Positions 33,319 to 41,736 are shown, numbered from the stretch's first letter. The stretch is DNA of 64,000 nucleotides from Streptomyces sp. CoH27 (GCF_020181035.1 NZ_JAIQYY010000017.1:63290-127289), one strand, 5' to 3'. Notes: generated by a model from the sequence alone, not told the origin. Translations and numbers: made by a program.

Positions 33319-34162
33319 TGCGCTCCGCCGCCTCGACCACGTTGACCAGCAGCTGCGCCCGGGTCATCGGGCCCACACCGCCGGGGTTCGGAGAGATCCA
33401 GCCGGCCACCTCGGTCACGTCCGGGTGGACGTCGCCGAGGATCTTGCCCTCGGCGTTGCGGGAGACACCGACGTCGAGGACGGCGGCGCCGGGCTTGACG
33501 TCCTCGGCGCGGATCAGGTGCGGGGAGCCGGCGGCCGCGATGATGATGTCGGCCCGCTTGAGGTGGGCGGACAGATCGCGGCTGCCGGTGTGGCACTGGG
33601 TCACGGTGGCGTTCTCGCTGCGCCGGGTGAGCAGCAGCGGCATCGGACGCCCGATGGTCACGCCCCGCCCGACGACGACGACCTCGGCGCCCTTGATCTC
33701 GACGCCATGGGCGCGCAGCAGGGACAGGATGCCGTTGGGGGTGCAGGGCAGCGGGGCCGGCTCGTTCAGGACGAGGCGCCCGAGGTTCATCGGGTGGAGC
33801 CCGTCGGCGTCCTTGGCCGGGTCCATCAGCTCCAGGATGCGGTTCTCGTCGATGCCCTTGGGCAGCGGCAGCTGGACGATGTAACCGGTGCAGGCCGGGT
33901 CCTCGTTCAGCTCGCGGACGACCGCCTCGATCTCCTCCTGGGTGGCGGTGCCGGGCAGTTCACGCTGGATGGAGGCGATGCCCACCTGGGCGCAGTCGCG
34001 GTGCTTGCCGGCGACGTACTTCTGGCTGCCGGGGTCGTCCCCGACCAGGATCGTGCCGAGGCCGGGCGTGACGCCCTTCTCCTTCAGCGCCGCCACGCGG
34101 GCGGTCAGATCGGACTTGATCGCGGCTGCGGTGGCCTTGCCATCGAGAATCTGGGCGGTCAT
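33308..34162 (-). CDS. folD: Bifunctional methylenetetrahydrofolate dehydrogenase/methenyltetrahydrofolate cyclohydrolase
   Basis: A 284-residue FolD that interconverts 5,10-methylene-, 5,10-methenyl- and 10-formyl-tetrahydrofolate, supplying 10-formyl-THF to PurN and PurH (also in this window). It has the Tyr/Lys catalytic pair in 'GDDPGSQKYVAGKHRDC' (about 42-58), 'VQLPLPKGID' and 'DADGLHPMNLGRL', the NADP loop 'VVVGRGVTIGRPM' and the C-terminal 'PNPGGVGPMTRAQLL'. Start ATG 34162. An in-frame extension to 34417 is not supported. Confidence 0.95.
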   Translation of the reverse strand: MTAQILDGKATAAAIKSDLTARVAALKEKGVTPGLGTILVGDDPGSQKYVAGKHRDCAQVGIASIQRELPGTATQEEIEAVVRELNEDPACTGYIVQLPLPKGIDENRILELMDPAKDADGLHPMNLGRLVLNEPAPLPCTPNGILSLLRAHGVEIKGAEVVVVGRGVTIGRPMPLLLTRRSENATVTQCHTGSRDLSAHLKRADIIIAAAGSPHLIRAEDVKPGAAVLDVGVSRNAEGKILGDVHPDVTEVAGWISPNPGGVGPMTRAQLLVNVVEAAERSAG

Positions 34163-34431
34163 ACCCCCATCCTCGCGGATGACCGGGCCTCGGTTCCAAT
34201 CCGGAGGCCCAGGGTTCCCATCCGGATACCACTCCACCCATGCATTGATCAACTGTGTTGCACTTGCACAACACCTCCACTCTTCGGCTGGACAAGCCCA
34301 TATCCGGTCAAGAACGATGAGCACACAGTGCAGCGGGCAGCTCATCGGGGGGACGAACCGCATCTGTAGAAACGATTCCTCCGTGCGGTGCCGCGCCTCG
34401 TCCCCGCACTCGACCACGGAGGAACACCACC

Positions 34432-34992
34432 ATGAGCTTCGGCGACCCGAACAACCCCTACGGGCCCCCGCAGGGCCAGCAGCAGGGCTACGGCTACCCG
34501 CAGCAGCCGCAGCAGCCCGGTTACGGCTACCCGGCCGCGCCGCCCGTCCAGCAGCCCTACGGCATGGGCGCCCCGATGACGGCCATGCCGGGCAACGTCA
34601 GCGCGGCCCGCGTGCTGCTGTGGGTGATCGTCGGCCTCCAGGTGATCGGCGTGGCGATCTTCGCCTTCGCCGGTGTGGCCATCAAGAAGGCCAAGGACGA
34701 CAGCTCCGTCTCCCTCCCGTCCACCCTCCGGGACTACCCGGTCGGCGTGATCTGGGCCTTCACGGCGCTGGCGCTCGCGTGGCTGGTGTGGGCGGCCGTC
34801 CTGGCCTCGAAGTTCAACACCGGTGGCAACGGCCTGCGCGTCACGGCCCTGGTCTTCGGCATCCTCACCGCCGTCCTCGCGGTCTACCCGTTCACGGTCC
34901 TGGGCATCATCCACCTGGTGCTCGGCATCCTGATCGCCTGCTTCGTGGGCGGCTCCAACGGCAAGGCCTGGTTCAACCGCCCGCGCTACTGA
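34432..34992 (+). CDS. Pro/Gln/Gly/Tyr-rich N-terminus membrane protein
   Basis: A 186-residue protein. Residues 1-50 are low complexity (repeats of 'GYGYPQQP'-like units), a cytoplasmic disordered tail. They are followed by about four transmembrane helices ('VLLWVIVGLQVIGVAIFAFAG', 'GVIWAFTALALAWLVWAAVL', 'VTALVFGILTAVLAVYPF', 'LGIIHLVLGILIACFVGG'). Typical of abundant actinobacterial proteins of unknown function. Strong GGAGG ten bases before ATG 34432. It is followed by a terminator, so monocistronic. Confidence 0.75.
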   Translation: MSFGDPNNPYGPPQGQQQGYGYPQQPQQPGYGYPAAPPVQQPYGMGAPMTAMPGNVSAARVLLWVIVGLQVIGVAIFAFAGVAIKKAKDDSSVSLPSTLRDYPVGVIWAFTALALAWLVWAAVLASKFNTGGNGLRVTALVFGILTAVLAVYPFTVLGIIHLVLGILIACFVGGSNGKAWFNRPRY

Positions 34993-35034
34993 ACCGGTGC
35001 GCGGGACAGACCAATTCGCGCCAATCAGCATCCG

Positions 35035-35071
35035 GGGCCGTGTCTCACCCATCAGGGGGGAGGCACGGCCC
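35035..35071. terminator. Terminator downstream of the Pro/Gln-rich membrane protein
   Basis: GGGCCGTG (35035-35042) pairs with CACGGCCC (35064-35071), with additional TCTC/GAGG pairing inside. Confidence 0.6.
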
Positions 35072-35143
35072 TGGTGTGTCCCCCTAGGCTGGCCTGGGTA
35101 GCCGTACCGACCCGGCTAACCGTCAGGCACGGGGAGACACACC

Positions 35144-35881
35144 GTGTACAGCATCATCGTCGTACCTCCGCCGACCACGGAGGACGACCGCCAGCAGATC
35201 CACCTCGCCCCCGGCGAACGCCTCACCTTCGGGCGGGCGCCGGAGAGCGGCCTGCCGATCCCGCACGACGGGGTCTCGCGTCGGGCCGGCGAGCTCACCG
35301 CCCAGGGCACGTTCTGGATACTGAGCAACCTGTCGGCGCGGCAGACGTACGTCGTGGAGAACCCCGAGGGCGCCGGCGAGCACATCAAGGTCGGGCCGGG
35401 CCGGCTGGACGCACCCGTCCCCTTCGAGTTCTCCCGGATCGTCCTGCCCGCCGCCGGTGACCTGCTGCCCATCGAGGTCTGGGCCCCGCGCCACGACTAT
35501 CGATGCGGCGAGGGCGGACCGGACGGCGACACCACCGCCGCCGCCTTCTCCGTCGACCGCACCAAGCGCTACTTCGCCGTCCTGGCCGCCCTGTGCGAAC
35601 CCCGCCTGCGCGGCGACCCGCACGCCCCGCTGCCCACGGTCGACCAGGTGGTGGACCGGCTGCGCCCCAACTGGCCCTCCGCGACCCGCACTTCCGTGCA
35701 GTGGAACATCGACTACCTCGCCGTGAAGCTGCGGCTCAAACCCGGTCCGGAGAGCGCCGATCCGGGACCCCGGCTCAACGGCAAGAAGGAGTCCCTGGTC
35801 TCCCTGGCGCTCCGCTTCGACGTCGTACGCGAGGACGACCTGGTCGTGCTGACCACGTCGGTCAGCCGGGCGGCCCGGTGA
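35144..35881 (+). CDS. FHA-like domain protein with C-terminal winged-helix-like region, partner of the kinase
   Basis: A 245-residue protein. The N-terminal part (about 20-100) resembles an FHA phosphothreonine-binding domain ('RLTFGRAPESGLPIPHDGVSRR' then 'LSNLSARQTYVVEN'). The usual conserved His after Ser is not present, so the pThr pocket may be altered. The C-terminal part (about 135-235) has a helix-turn-helix flavour ('TVDQVVDRLRP', 'TSVQWNIDYLAVKLRL', then 'LVSLALRFDVVREDDLVVL'), similar to regions found in other Streptomyces FHA proteins. GTG 35144 has a GGGGAG site. Its stop overlaps the kinase start (GTGA), so the two proteins are made together and probably interact. Confidence 0.72.
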   Translation: MYSIIVVPPPTTEDDRQQIHLAPGERLTFGRAPESGLPIPHDGVSRRAGELTAQGTFWILSNLSARQTYVVENPEGAGEHIKVGPGRLDAPVPFEFSRIVLPAAGDLLPIEVWAPRHDYRCGEGGPDGDTTAAAFSVDRTKRYFAVLAALCEPRLRGDPHAPLPTVDQVVDRLRPNWPSATRTSVQWNIDYLAVKLRLKPGPESADPGPRLNGKKESLVSLALRFDVVREDDLVVLTTSVSRAAR

Positions 35882-37452
35882 CCGAGCCGTACGCCGTACC
35901 GGTGCCCAGGGGCTACCGGGCCGGCGTCTGGGAGGTGCGCGAGCCGATCGCGACGGGCGCCTTCGGCAGCGTGTACGCGGCCCGGCGCGCCGAGGACTCC
36001 GTAAGCTCCCCGGACTCGCCGGACTCCCCGGACTCGCCGGACTCCCCGGACCTGCCCGCCACCGCCGCCCTCAAGTTCCTGCCCACCGGCACCAACACCC
36101 CACGCCAGCTCGCCCACCTGCGCGAACTCATCGACCGCGAGGTCGAGTTGCACCGCCGGCTGCGCCGCCCCCGGCTGATCCGGATGTACGAGACCCTCGT
36201 CCTGGACGACCCCGCCCGGCCCGCCCTCGACGGCGCCACCGTCCTCGTCCTGGAGCGCGGCGAAGGGTCCGTGTCCGCCCTGCTCGCCACCGACCCCCGC
36301 CCGGCGGCCGGTCCGGCCCTGCTCGCCCAGATCTGCGAGGGCCTGGCCCAGCTGCACCGCGCCGGCTGGGTGCACGGGGATCTCAAACCGGCCAACGTGC
36401 TGCTGATGGCCGACGGTTCGGCCAAGCTCACCGACTTCAACATGGCCGCCGAACTGGAGGGCACCCACGCCTACACCCCCGCCTTCTCCACCCCCGACTA
36501 CACCTCGCCCGAGCTGCTGTGGGCGGAGATCGGCGAACGCGGCCGGCGGATCCGCCCCTCCGCCGACGTCTGGGCCTTCGGCGTCCTCGCCCACCTGGTC
36601 CTCACCGGCTCCTTCCCGCTCCCCGGCGCCACCCCGTCGGCCCGCCGTGACGCGGCGGCCGCCTACGCGCGCGGCACCGAAGAGCTGCGCCTGTCCCCCG
36701 AACTGCCGGACGCCTGGCGGGAGATCGTCCGTGACTGCCTGTCCCGCACACATGCGGACCGCGTCACGACGGAGGCACTGCTACGCCGGGTGGAGGCGGC
36801 GGCAGGCACGCCCCGCTCACCACGCCCGCGCCTGCGCCTGCGCCTGCGCCTGCGCCGCAAACGCCTCCCGGCACTGATCGCCGCCGCCACGGTCGCCCTC
36901 GCGGCCCTCGGCTACGGCATCGGCACCTGGACAGGGGACGGCACCGACACGGCCGCCCTGGCGCGTTACGGCGCCTCGGAGCTGCGTACCGACAAGGGGG
37001 TCCCGGTGCAGTACCGCCGCCTCATCGTGGACGCCGCCCACTTCTGCACCCGCCCCGACGTCACTCCCGCACTCATCGCGGCGATGCTCAAGGCGGAGAG
37101 CAACTTCGACCCGAGCCTCTCCGACCCCGGCAACATGGAGTACGGCATCGCCCGCTGGACCCCCGACGTGCTGCGCTGGTGGATGCAGGACAACGGCATC
37201 CCCGCGTCCGCGACCCCGACTCCACCCCTCACCCCCTCCGTCTCCATCCCGGCCATGGGCCGCTACCTGTGCTACATGGACCCCCACCTGAAGCCCGGCC
37301 TGCCCGGCGACAAACGGGTGCTGCTCGCCGCCTCCTACCGGACGTCGTACGAGAAGGTGAACGACACGGGCGGAGTTCCCCCGAAGTACCGCGACTACTG
37401 CGCCCGCGTCGCTCACTACCTCCAGGAGTACGCGCCCCCGGGGAAGAAGTGA
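35878..37452 (+). CDS. Membrane Ser/Thr protein kinase with extracellular lytic-transglycosylase-like domain
   Basis: A 524-residue type I-like single-span protein. The kinase domain (about 12-305) has Gly-loop 'GAFGSVY', Lys66 ('AALKF'), catalytic 'VHGDLKPANVLL' (Asp168; a non-RD kinase, Gly in place of Arg) and metal Asp186 in 'DFNMA' (DFN, not DFG). An insert of five Pro-Asp-Ser repeats sits between Gly-loop and Lys. An Arg/Leu-repeat stretch (about 316-328) precedes one membrane helix (331-350). Outside, residues about 372-520 look like an SLT/goose-lysozyme-type domain: Glu407 in 'MLKAESNFDP', then 'EYGIARW'. It could sense or cut peptidoglycan and report inside. The fusion is directly visible; activity of each half is inferred. 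Confidence 0.82.
   Translation: MTEPYAVPVPRGYRAGVWEVREPIATGAFGSVYAARRAEDSVSSPDSPDSPDSPDSPDLPATAALKFLPTGTNTPRQLAHLRELIDREVELHRRLRRPRLIRMYETLVLDDPARPALDGATVLVLERGEGSVSALLATDPRPAAGPALLAQICEGLAQLHRAGWVHGDLKPANVLLMADGSAKLTDFNMAAELEGTHAYTPAFSTPDYTSPELLWAEIGERGRRIRPSADVWAFGVLAHLVLTGSFPLPGATPSARRDAAAAYARGTEELRLSPELPDAWREIVRDCLSRTHADRVTTEALLRRVEAAAGTPRSPRPRLRLRLRLRRKRLPALIAAATVALAALGYGIGTWTGDGTDTAALARYGASELRTDKGVPVQYRRLIVDAAHFCTRPDVTPALIAAMLKAESNFDPSLSDPGNMEYGIARWTPDVLRWWMQDNGIPASATPTPPLTPSVSIPAMGRYLCYMDPHLKPGLPGDKRVLLAASYRTSYEKVNDTGGVPPKYRDYCARVAHYLQEYAPPGKK
36011..36055 (+). repeat. Nine-base tandem repeat encoding Pro-Asp-Ser units in the kinase
   Basis: Five copies of CGGACTCSC-type units, in frame, encode the Ser-Pro-Asp run between Gly-loop and catalytic Lys. 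Copy number changes keep the frame and would lengthen this loop. Confidence 0.7.
36829..36852 (+). repeat. Four exact CGCCTG hexamers encoding Arg-Leu repeats
   Basis: In-frame hexamer array giving the basic juxtamembrane stretch on the cytoplasmic side of the kinase's membrane helix. Confidence 0.7.
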
Positions 37453-37588
37453 CCCTGAGACTTCACAGGTACCGGCGGGCGGGCGCCGCTGGGACGGTAT
37501 GACCACTCCGCCACGGCGCCACGGCAGCACGGCATCGCGGCGGAGCGACCACAACAGTTCCTGCACCACCGTTCACATGGGGGAACAC

Positions 37589-38056
37589 GTGAACATCGCC
37601 AAGCCCGCCGCACTGCTCATCGCGGCCACCGCTCTCGTCGCCGGCTCCACGGTCGCGGCCACGGCCGCCGCCCCGGACGGCACCCGGGTCACCAGCGTCC
37701 AGCAGGTCGCCGACCACGTCCTCGCCGGCCACCCGAAGGCCCTCTCGTCCTCCGCCGACCAGGTCCGCTACGACGGCCTGACCCTCACCAAGGCCGCGAA
37801 GGGCGTCAGCGCCAAGGACCTGGACTGCGCCTACGGCCACCTGTGCATGCTCGTCAACGGCACCAAGTTCGACTTCTACAAGTGCCAGACGTGGACCGTC
37901 CAGAACTGGACCGGCGACGGCCCGTTCACCAACAACCAGACCCCGGGCACGGTCGCCCGCTTCTACAACCAGGACGGCAGCCTCCGCTGGACCTCGACGG
38001 CCTACGAGGCCGGCACGGCCAACTGGGACCCGGTCTACTCCCTGCGCCCCTGCTGA
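37589..38056 (+). CDS. Secreted peptidase inhibitor I36-like protein
   Basis: A 155-residue exported protein: signal peptide 'NIAKPAALLIAATALVAGS' up to about residue 27. A short pro-like segment ('VQQVADHVLAGHPKALSSS') is followed by a Cys-containing beta domain ('CAYGHLCMLVNGTKFDFYKC') of about 75 residues that resembles the SMPI/I36 fold (beta-gamma crystallin-like), ending in Cys. I chose GTG 37589, with GGGGGAA five bases upstream, over ATG 37577, which lacks a ribosome site. It follows the kinase gene but has its own gap of 136 bases. Inhibitor activity is inferred from family resemblance. Confidence 0.72.
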   Translation: MNIAKPAALLIAATALVAGSTVAATAAAPDGTRVTSVQQVADHVLAGHPKALSSSADQVRYDGLTLTKAAKGVSAKDLDCAYGHLCMLVNGTKFDFYKCQTWTVQNWTGDGPFTNNQTPGTVARFYNQDGSLRWTSTAYEAGTANWDPVYSLRPC

Positions 38057-38075
38057 CCTCGGTGGCCCAGCAGAC

Positions 38076-38119
38076 CAGACGGCCTCCGGCTCCCTCGGGG
38101 GAGGGCCGGAGGCCGTCTG
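38076..38119. terminator. Strong terminator after the I36-like gene
   Basis: CAGACGGCCTCCGGC pairs with GCCGGAGGCCGTCTG, with further CCCTC/GAGGG pairing in the loop; about 20 base pairs in all, the strongest hairpin in the window. Confidence 0.85.
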
Positions 38120-38158
38120 GGACCCAGGCGAGGGCGGGGATGAGGAGGACGGGGCCGT

Positions 38159-38338
38159 GAAGTCACCGACCCCGACGCCCACGCCTGGCTCGTACGACGA
38201 AGCCCCGGCGCGGACGAGGAGTCCGGCCGGGGCCTGTTACTGGTCGACGCGGTGGCCGAGCGCTGGGGGGTGGAGCACTGCCCCAGCGGCACAACGGTGT
38301 GGTGCGAACTCAGTGGAAGAAGTGACGCGTGCCCGTGA
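38159..38338 (+). pseudogene. Relic of an RsbW-type anti-sigma ATPase (HATPase) C-terminus
   Basis: An open stretch of 59 codons with no start codon (an in-frame stop lies 18 bases before it at 38141). It reads as the last third of a Streptomyces anti-sigma/ATP-binding protein: 'EESGRGLLLVDAVAERWGV' and 'GTTVWCEL' are the hallmark G2-box and C-terminal strand of that family. The upstream two-thirds are missing; a terminator sits immediately before. The relic also overlaps the 3' end of purH on the other strand and contains a rare TTA codon. I interpret it as a truncated, untranslated remnant. Confidence 0.65.
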
Positions 38339-39884
38339 AGTACATGGTCACGCCCGCCTTCTGCGCGGCCTCGACCACCTGCTCGTCACGGATCGAACCG
38401 CCCGGCTGGACGATCGCCCGGACACCGGCGTTGATGAGGATCTCGGGGCCGTCCGGGAAGGGGAAGAAGGCGTCGGACGCGGCGTAGGAACCCCGCGCGC
38501 GCTCCTCACCGGCCCGCTCGACGGCGAGCTTGCAGGAGTCGACGCGGTTGACCTGGCCCATGCCGACGCCGACCGAGGCACCGTCCTTGGCGAGGAGGAT
38601 CGCGTTGGACTTGACCGCGCGGCAGGCCTTCCAGGCGAAGGCCAGCTCCGCCAGTTCGGCCTCGCTCAGCGCCTCGCCGGACGCCAGGGTCCAGTTGGCC
38701 GGGTCGTCGCCGTCGGCCTGGAGGCGGTCGGTGACCTGGAGCAGGAGGCCGCCGTCGATCTGCTTGCCCTCGACGCGGTTGCAGGGCGCGCTCGGGGCCT
38801 TCAGGACGCGGATGTTCTTCTTCTTGGTGAGGGCTTCGAGGGCCCCCTCCTCGTAGTCCGGCGCGACGATGACCTCGGTGAAGATCTCCGCGACCTGCTC
38901 GGCCATCTCCTTGCTGACCGGGCGGTTCACGGCGATCACACCGCCGTACGCGGAGACCGGGTCGCACGCGTGCGCCTTGCGGTGCGCCTCGGCGACGTCC
39001 GAACCGACCGCGATACCACAGGGGTTGGCGTGCTTGATGATCGCGACGCAGGGCTCGTCGTGGTCGTACGCGGCACGGCGCGCGGCGTCCGTGTCCGTGT
39101 AGTTGTTGTACGACATCTCCTTGCCGTGCAGCTGCTCGGCGGCCGCGAGACCACCGCTGCCGTCGACGTAGAGGGCGGCGGGCTGGTGCGGGTTCTCGCC
39201 GTAGCGCAGGGTGTTCTCGCGCTCGAAGGTGGCGCCGAGGAAGTCGGGGAACTGCGACTCGTCAACGGGGGCGTAGGACGAGGCGAACCAGGAGGCGACG
39301 GCGACGTCGTAGGAGGCGGTGTGCTGGAAGGCCTCGGCGGCGAGCCGCTTGCGGGCGGTGAGGTCGAAACCGCCGGCCTTCACGGCCGCGAGGACGTCGG
39401 CGTACCGCTCGGGGCTGGTGACGACGGCGACGGAGGGGTGGTTCTTGGCGGCGGCACGGACCATCGACGGGCCGCCGATGTCGATCTGCTCGACGCACTC
39501 GTCGTCGGAGGCGCCCGAGGCGACGGTCTCGCGGAAGGGGTAGAGGTTGACGACGACGAGGTCGAACGGCTCGACGCCCAGCTCGGCGAGCTGCTCGCGG
39601 TGGCTGTCCAGCCGCAGGTCGGCGAGGATGCCCGCGTGGACCTTGGGGTGCAGGGTCTTGACCCGGCCGTCCAGGCACTCGGGGAAGCCGGTCAGCTCCT
39701 CGACCTTGGTGACGGGGACGCCGGCGGCGGCGATCCGGGAGGCAGTGGAGCCGGTGGAGACGAGCTGGACACCGGCCTCGTGCAGCCCCTGCGCCAGCTC
39801 TTCCAGCCCGGTCTTGTCGTAGACGCTGACGAGCGCGCGCCGGATGGCCCGCTTGCTGCTGCTGTCGTTGGTCTGGGCGGTCAC
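38310..39884 (-). CDS. purH: Bifunctional AICAR formyltransferase/IMP cyclohydrolase
   Basis: A 524-residue enzyme for the last two steps of de novo IMP synthesis. The N-terminal MGS-like cyclohydrolase domain (about 12-150) has 'GTAS'-like 'STGSTASRI' and 'FPECLDGRVKTLHPKVHAGIL'. The C-terminal transformylase has 'KHANPCGIAVG' (about 280-290) and 'AYGGVIAVNRPV'. GTG 39884 overlaps the purN stop (GTGA), so the two are co-translated; FolD nearby supplies 10-formyl-THF. Length is normal for the family. Confidence 0.96.
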   Translation of the reverse strand: MTAQTNDSSSKRAIRRALVSVYDKTGLEELAQGLHEAGVQLVSTGSTASRIAAAGVPVTKVEELTGFPECLDGRVKTLHPKVHAGILADLRLDSHREQLAELGVEPFDLVVVNLYPFRETVASGASDDECVEQIDIGGPSMVRAAAKNHPSVAVVTSPERYADVLAAVKAGGFDLTARKRLAAEAFQHTASYDVAVASWFASSYAPVDESQFPDFLGATFERENTLRYGENPHQPAALYVDGSGGLAAAEQLHGKEMSYNNYTDTDAARRAAYDHDEPCVAIIKHANPCGIAVGSDVAEAHRKAHACDPVSAYGGVIAVNRPVSKEMAEQVAEIFTEVIVAPDYEEGALEALTKKKNIRVLKAPSAPCNRVEGKQIDGGLLLQVTDRLQADGDDPANWTLASGEALSEAELAELAFAWKACRAVKSNAILLAKDGASVGVGMGQVNRVDSCKLAVERAGEERARGSYAASDAFFPFPDGPEILINAGVRAIVQPGGSIRDEQVVEAAQKAGVTMYFTGTRHFFH

Positions 39885-40519
39885 TGGATAACTACCTTTC
39901 GTCCCTCAATGCGATAGCCGTTGCGGGCGAGCCGCCCCACGACCTCGACGAGCAGCCTTCGCTCGACTTCCTTGATGCGCTCGTGCAGCGCGCTCTCGTC
40001 GTCCTCGTCCCGGATCTCGACCACGCCCTGGGAGATGATCGGGCCGGTGTCGACGCCGTCGTCGACGAAGTGGACGGTGCAGCCGGTGACCCGGACGCCG
40101 TACGCGAGCGCGTCGCGGACGCCGTGGGCCCCGGGGAAACTGGGGAGGAGGGCGGGATGCGTGTTGACGATCCGCCCGCCGAACCGGGCGAGGAATTCCT
40201 TCCCGAGGATCTTCATGAACCCGGCGGAGACGACGAGGTCCGGCTCGTAGGCGGACACGGCCTCGGTGAGGGCTGCGTCCCACTCCTCCCGGCCGCCGAA
40301 GTCCTTGACCTTGCAGACGAAGGTGGGCAGCCCGGCCCGTTCGGCGCGGGCGAGCCCCTCGATGCCGTCACGGTCGGCCCCTACGGCGACGATCTCGGCG
40401 CCGTACTGCTCGGCTCCGGTGCGCGCGATCTCGTCGAGCAGCGCCTGGAAGTTGGTGCCGGATCCGGAGACCAGCACGACGAGACGCTTGACCGCGGGGG
40501 CAGCGTGGGTGGCGGCCAC
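39881..40519 (-). CDS. purN: Phosphoribosylglycinamide formyltransferase
   Basis: A 212-residue GAR transformylase for step 3 of purine synthesis, using 10-formyl-THF. It has 'VSGSGTNFQALLD' (phosphate-binding), the catalytic triad region 'NTHPALLPSFPGAHG' (Asn-His) and 'HFVDDGVDTGPII' (Asp). GTG 40519 was chosen: an AAAGGG lies about 10 bases upstream and the frame upstream to 40642 has no family similarity. First gene of the purN-purH operon; a 14-base palindrome lies 47 bases upstream. Confidence 0.95.
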   Translation of the reverse strand: MAATHAAPAVKRLVVLVSGSGTNFQALLDEIARTGAEQYGAEIVAVGADRDGIEGLARAERAGLPTFVCKVKDFGGREEWDAALTEAVSAYEPDLVVSAGFMKILGKEFLARFGGRIVNTHPALLPSFPGAHGVRDALAYGVRVTGCTVHFVDDGVDTGPIISQGVVEIRDEDDESALHERIKEVERRLLVEVVGRLARNGYRIEGRKVVIQ

Positions 40520-40565
40520 GGAGGAGGCCCTTTCTCGGGATCTCGGATACGACCTGGGTCTTGTA

Positions 40566-40579
40566 CATTCGTACGAATG
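40566..40579. promoter_or_regulatory. Palindrome CATTCGTACGAATG upstream of purN
   Basis: A perfect 14-base palindrome in the purNH promoter region, 47-60 bases before the GTG. The regulator is unknown; the sequence does not match the SOS box I know for actinobacteria. It is a candidate operator for purine control. Confidence 0.4.
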
Positions 40580-40809
40580 CTTCGCGCCCCTGGATACGGG
40601 GAACCCTACGAAGCAGCCGACCGCCAGCAACGATACCGGCACACCGGACAGCCCCCAGGGGACGGGGGTCTGGCCGGAAGGTAGCGTTCGGGAGGAACCG
40701 GCTCGGGAACGCGCACGCGGTGCGGTGCGTTTCCGGGGTGGAAGCTCACATCGGACAGCCGTATCCAGCCGGATCCAGCCGTATCCACCTAGGGGAAGAC
40801 GCTCTCTTG

Positions 40810-41631
40810 ATGCCCGATCGCAGCCTGCGACTCCTCACGTTTCCCTCGCGTCCCGACCAGGGGGGAGAGCGTGGCGCCGTCCTGCTGCGGGAGCGCCCGA
40901 CCTCCCCGCCGGAGGCGCCGGGGGACGGCGACGGGCACGGCACAGGGCACCAGTCGGACAACCCCTTCGCCCCGCCCCCGGAGGGCACCCCGGACCGGCC
41001 GTGGCAGCCCCGACGCCCTGAGGGCGGCTCGGGTGACTCCGGCTCGGGCAACGGGGGCAACGGGGGCGGCGACCCCTGGGGAGGCAGTGGCCCCGGCGGC
41101 GGCTCCCTGTGGGGCGGCCAGTGGAGCGACCGCCAGCCCGGCCGCTCCCCCGGCGGCTTCGGCGAGCGCCCCGGTTCCGGCGGCCCGCAGGGCCCCGGCG
41201 GCGGATCGAGCTCGGGCCGCGGCCTGCGCTGGGACCCCACGGACCCGGCCCAGCGCCGCGCGCGCTACGCGCTCCTGTCCGGCATGTGGTCGGTCTTCTT
41301 CGTCCTGTTCGGCTGGCCGTACGTGGCCCTGCTGCTGGGCGCCCTGGCCCTGTACTGGGGCGTGAGCGCCCTGCGCGCCAAGCCCCGCACCCCCGACCCG
41401 AACACCCCGCCGGCCCCCGGCACCGGCCGCCCCCAAGTGACGGCGGCGGTGGGCGGCCTGGTCACCGCCTCCCTGGCCCTGGTCCTGGTGGCCTCGACCT
41501 TCACCGTCCAGTTCGTCTACCGCGACTACTACACGTGCGTGAACGACGCCCTGACCCACGAGGCCAAGCAGTCCTGCGACCAGTTGCTGCCGCAGCAGCT
41601 GCGGGGGGTGCTGGGGGCAGGGAACAGCTGA
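40810..41631 (+). CDS. Membrane protein with long Gly/Pro-rich N-terminus (DUF4190-like)
   Basis: A 273-residue protein. About 130 residues of charged then Gly/Ser/Pro-rich sequence precede 'WDPTDPAQRRARYALL'. Three predicted membrane helices follow ('SGMWSVFFVLFGWPYVALLLGA', 'VSALRAK' loop, 'VTAAVGGLVTASLALVLVAS'), then a short external tail with two Cys ('YYTCVNDAL', 'QSCDQLL'). It is the last plus-strand gene before the Rhs island. ATG 40810 (or TTG 40807) follows AGGGGAAG at long spacing, so the start is approximate. Function unknown. Confidence 0.7.
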   Translation: MPDRSLRLLTFPSRPDQGGERGAVLLRERPTSPPEAPGDGDGHGTGHQSDNPFAPPPEGTPDRPWQPRRPEGGSGDSGSGNGGNGGGDPWGGSGPGGGSLWGGQWSDRQPGRSPGGFGERPGSGGPQGPGGGSSSGRGLRWDPTDPAQRRARYALLSGMWSVFFVLFGWPYVALLLGALALYWGVSALRAKPRTPDPNTPPAPGTGRPQVTAAVGGLVTASLALVLVASTFTVQFVYRDYYTCVNDALTHEAKQSCDQLLPQQLRGVLGAGNS

Positions 41632-41695
41632 GGCGGGGTGTGAGGGCGGTGTGAGCGGGACATCCGCTCGCCTTCGACTACTGCCGTCAGACAGC

Positions 41696-41736
41696 TCAGA
41701 GGCCCCGCAAGCAATCGAAGCAGGCGGGGCCTCTGA
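41696..41736. terminator. Bidirectional terminator between DUF4190-like and immunity genes
   Basis: TCAGAGGCCCCGC (41696-41708) pairs with GCGGGGCCTCTGA (41724-41736), 13 bases perfect, 15-base loop, followed on the plus strand by TTTT. It ends the convergent membrane-protein and toxin/immunity transcripts. Confidence 0.85.

Noticed and set aside
40566..40579. Palindrome upstream of purN considered as an SOS (LexA) box
   Set aside because: It lacks the GAAC-N4-GTTC core of actinobacterial LexA sites.
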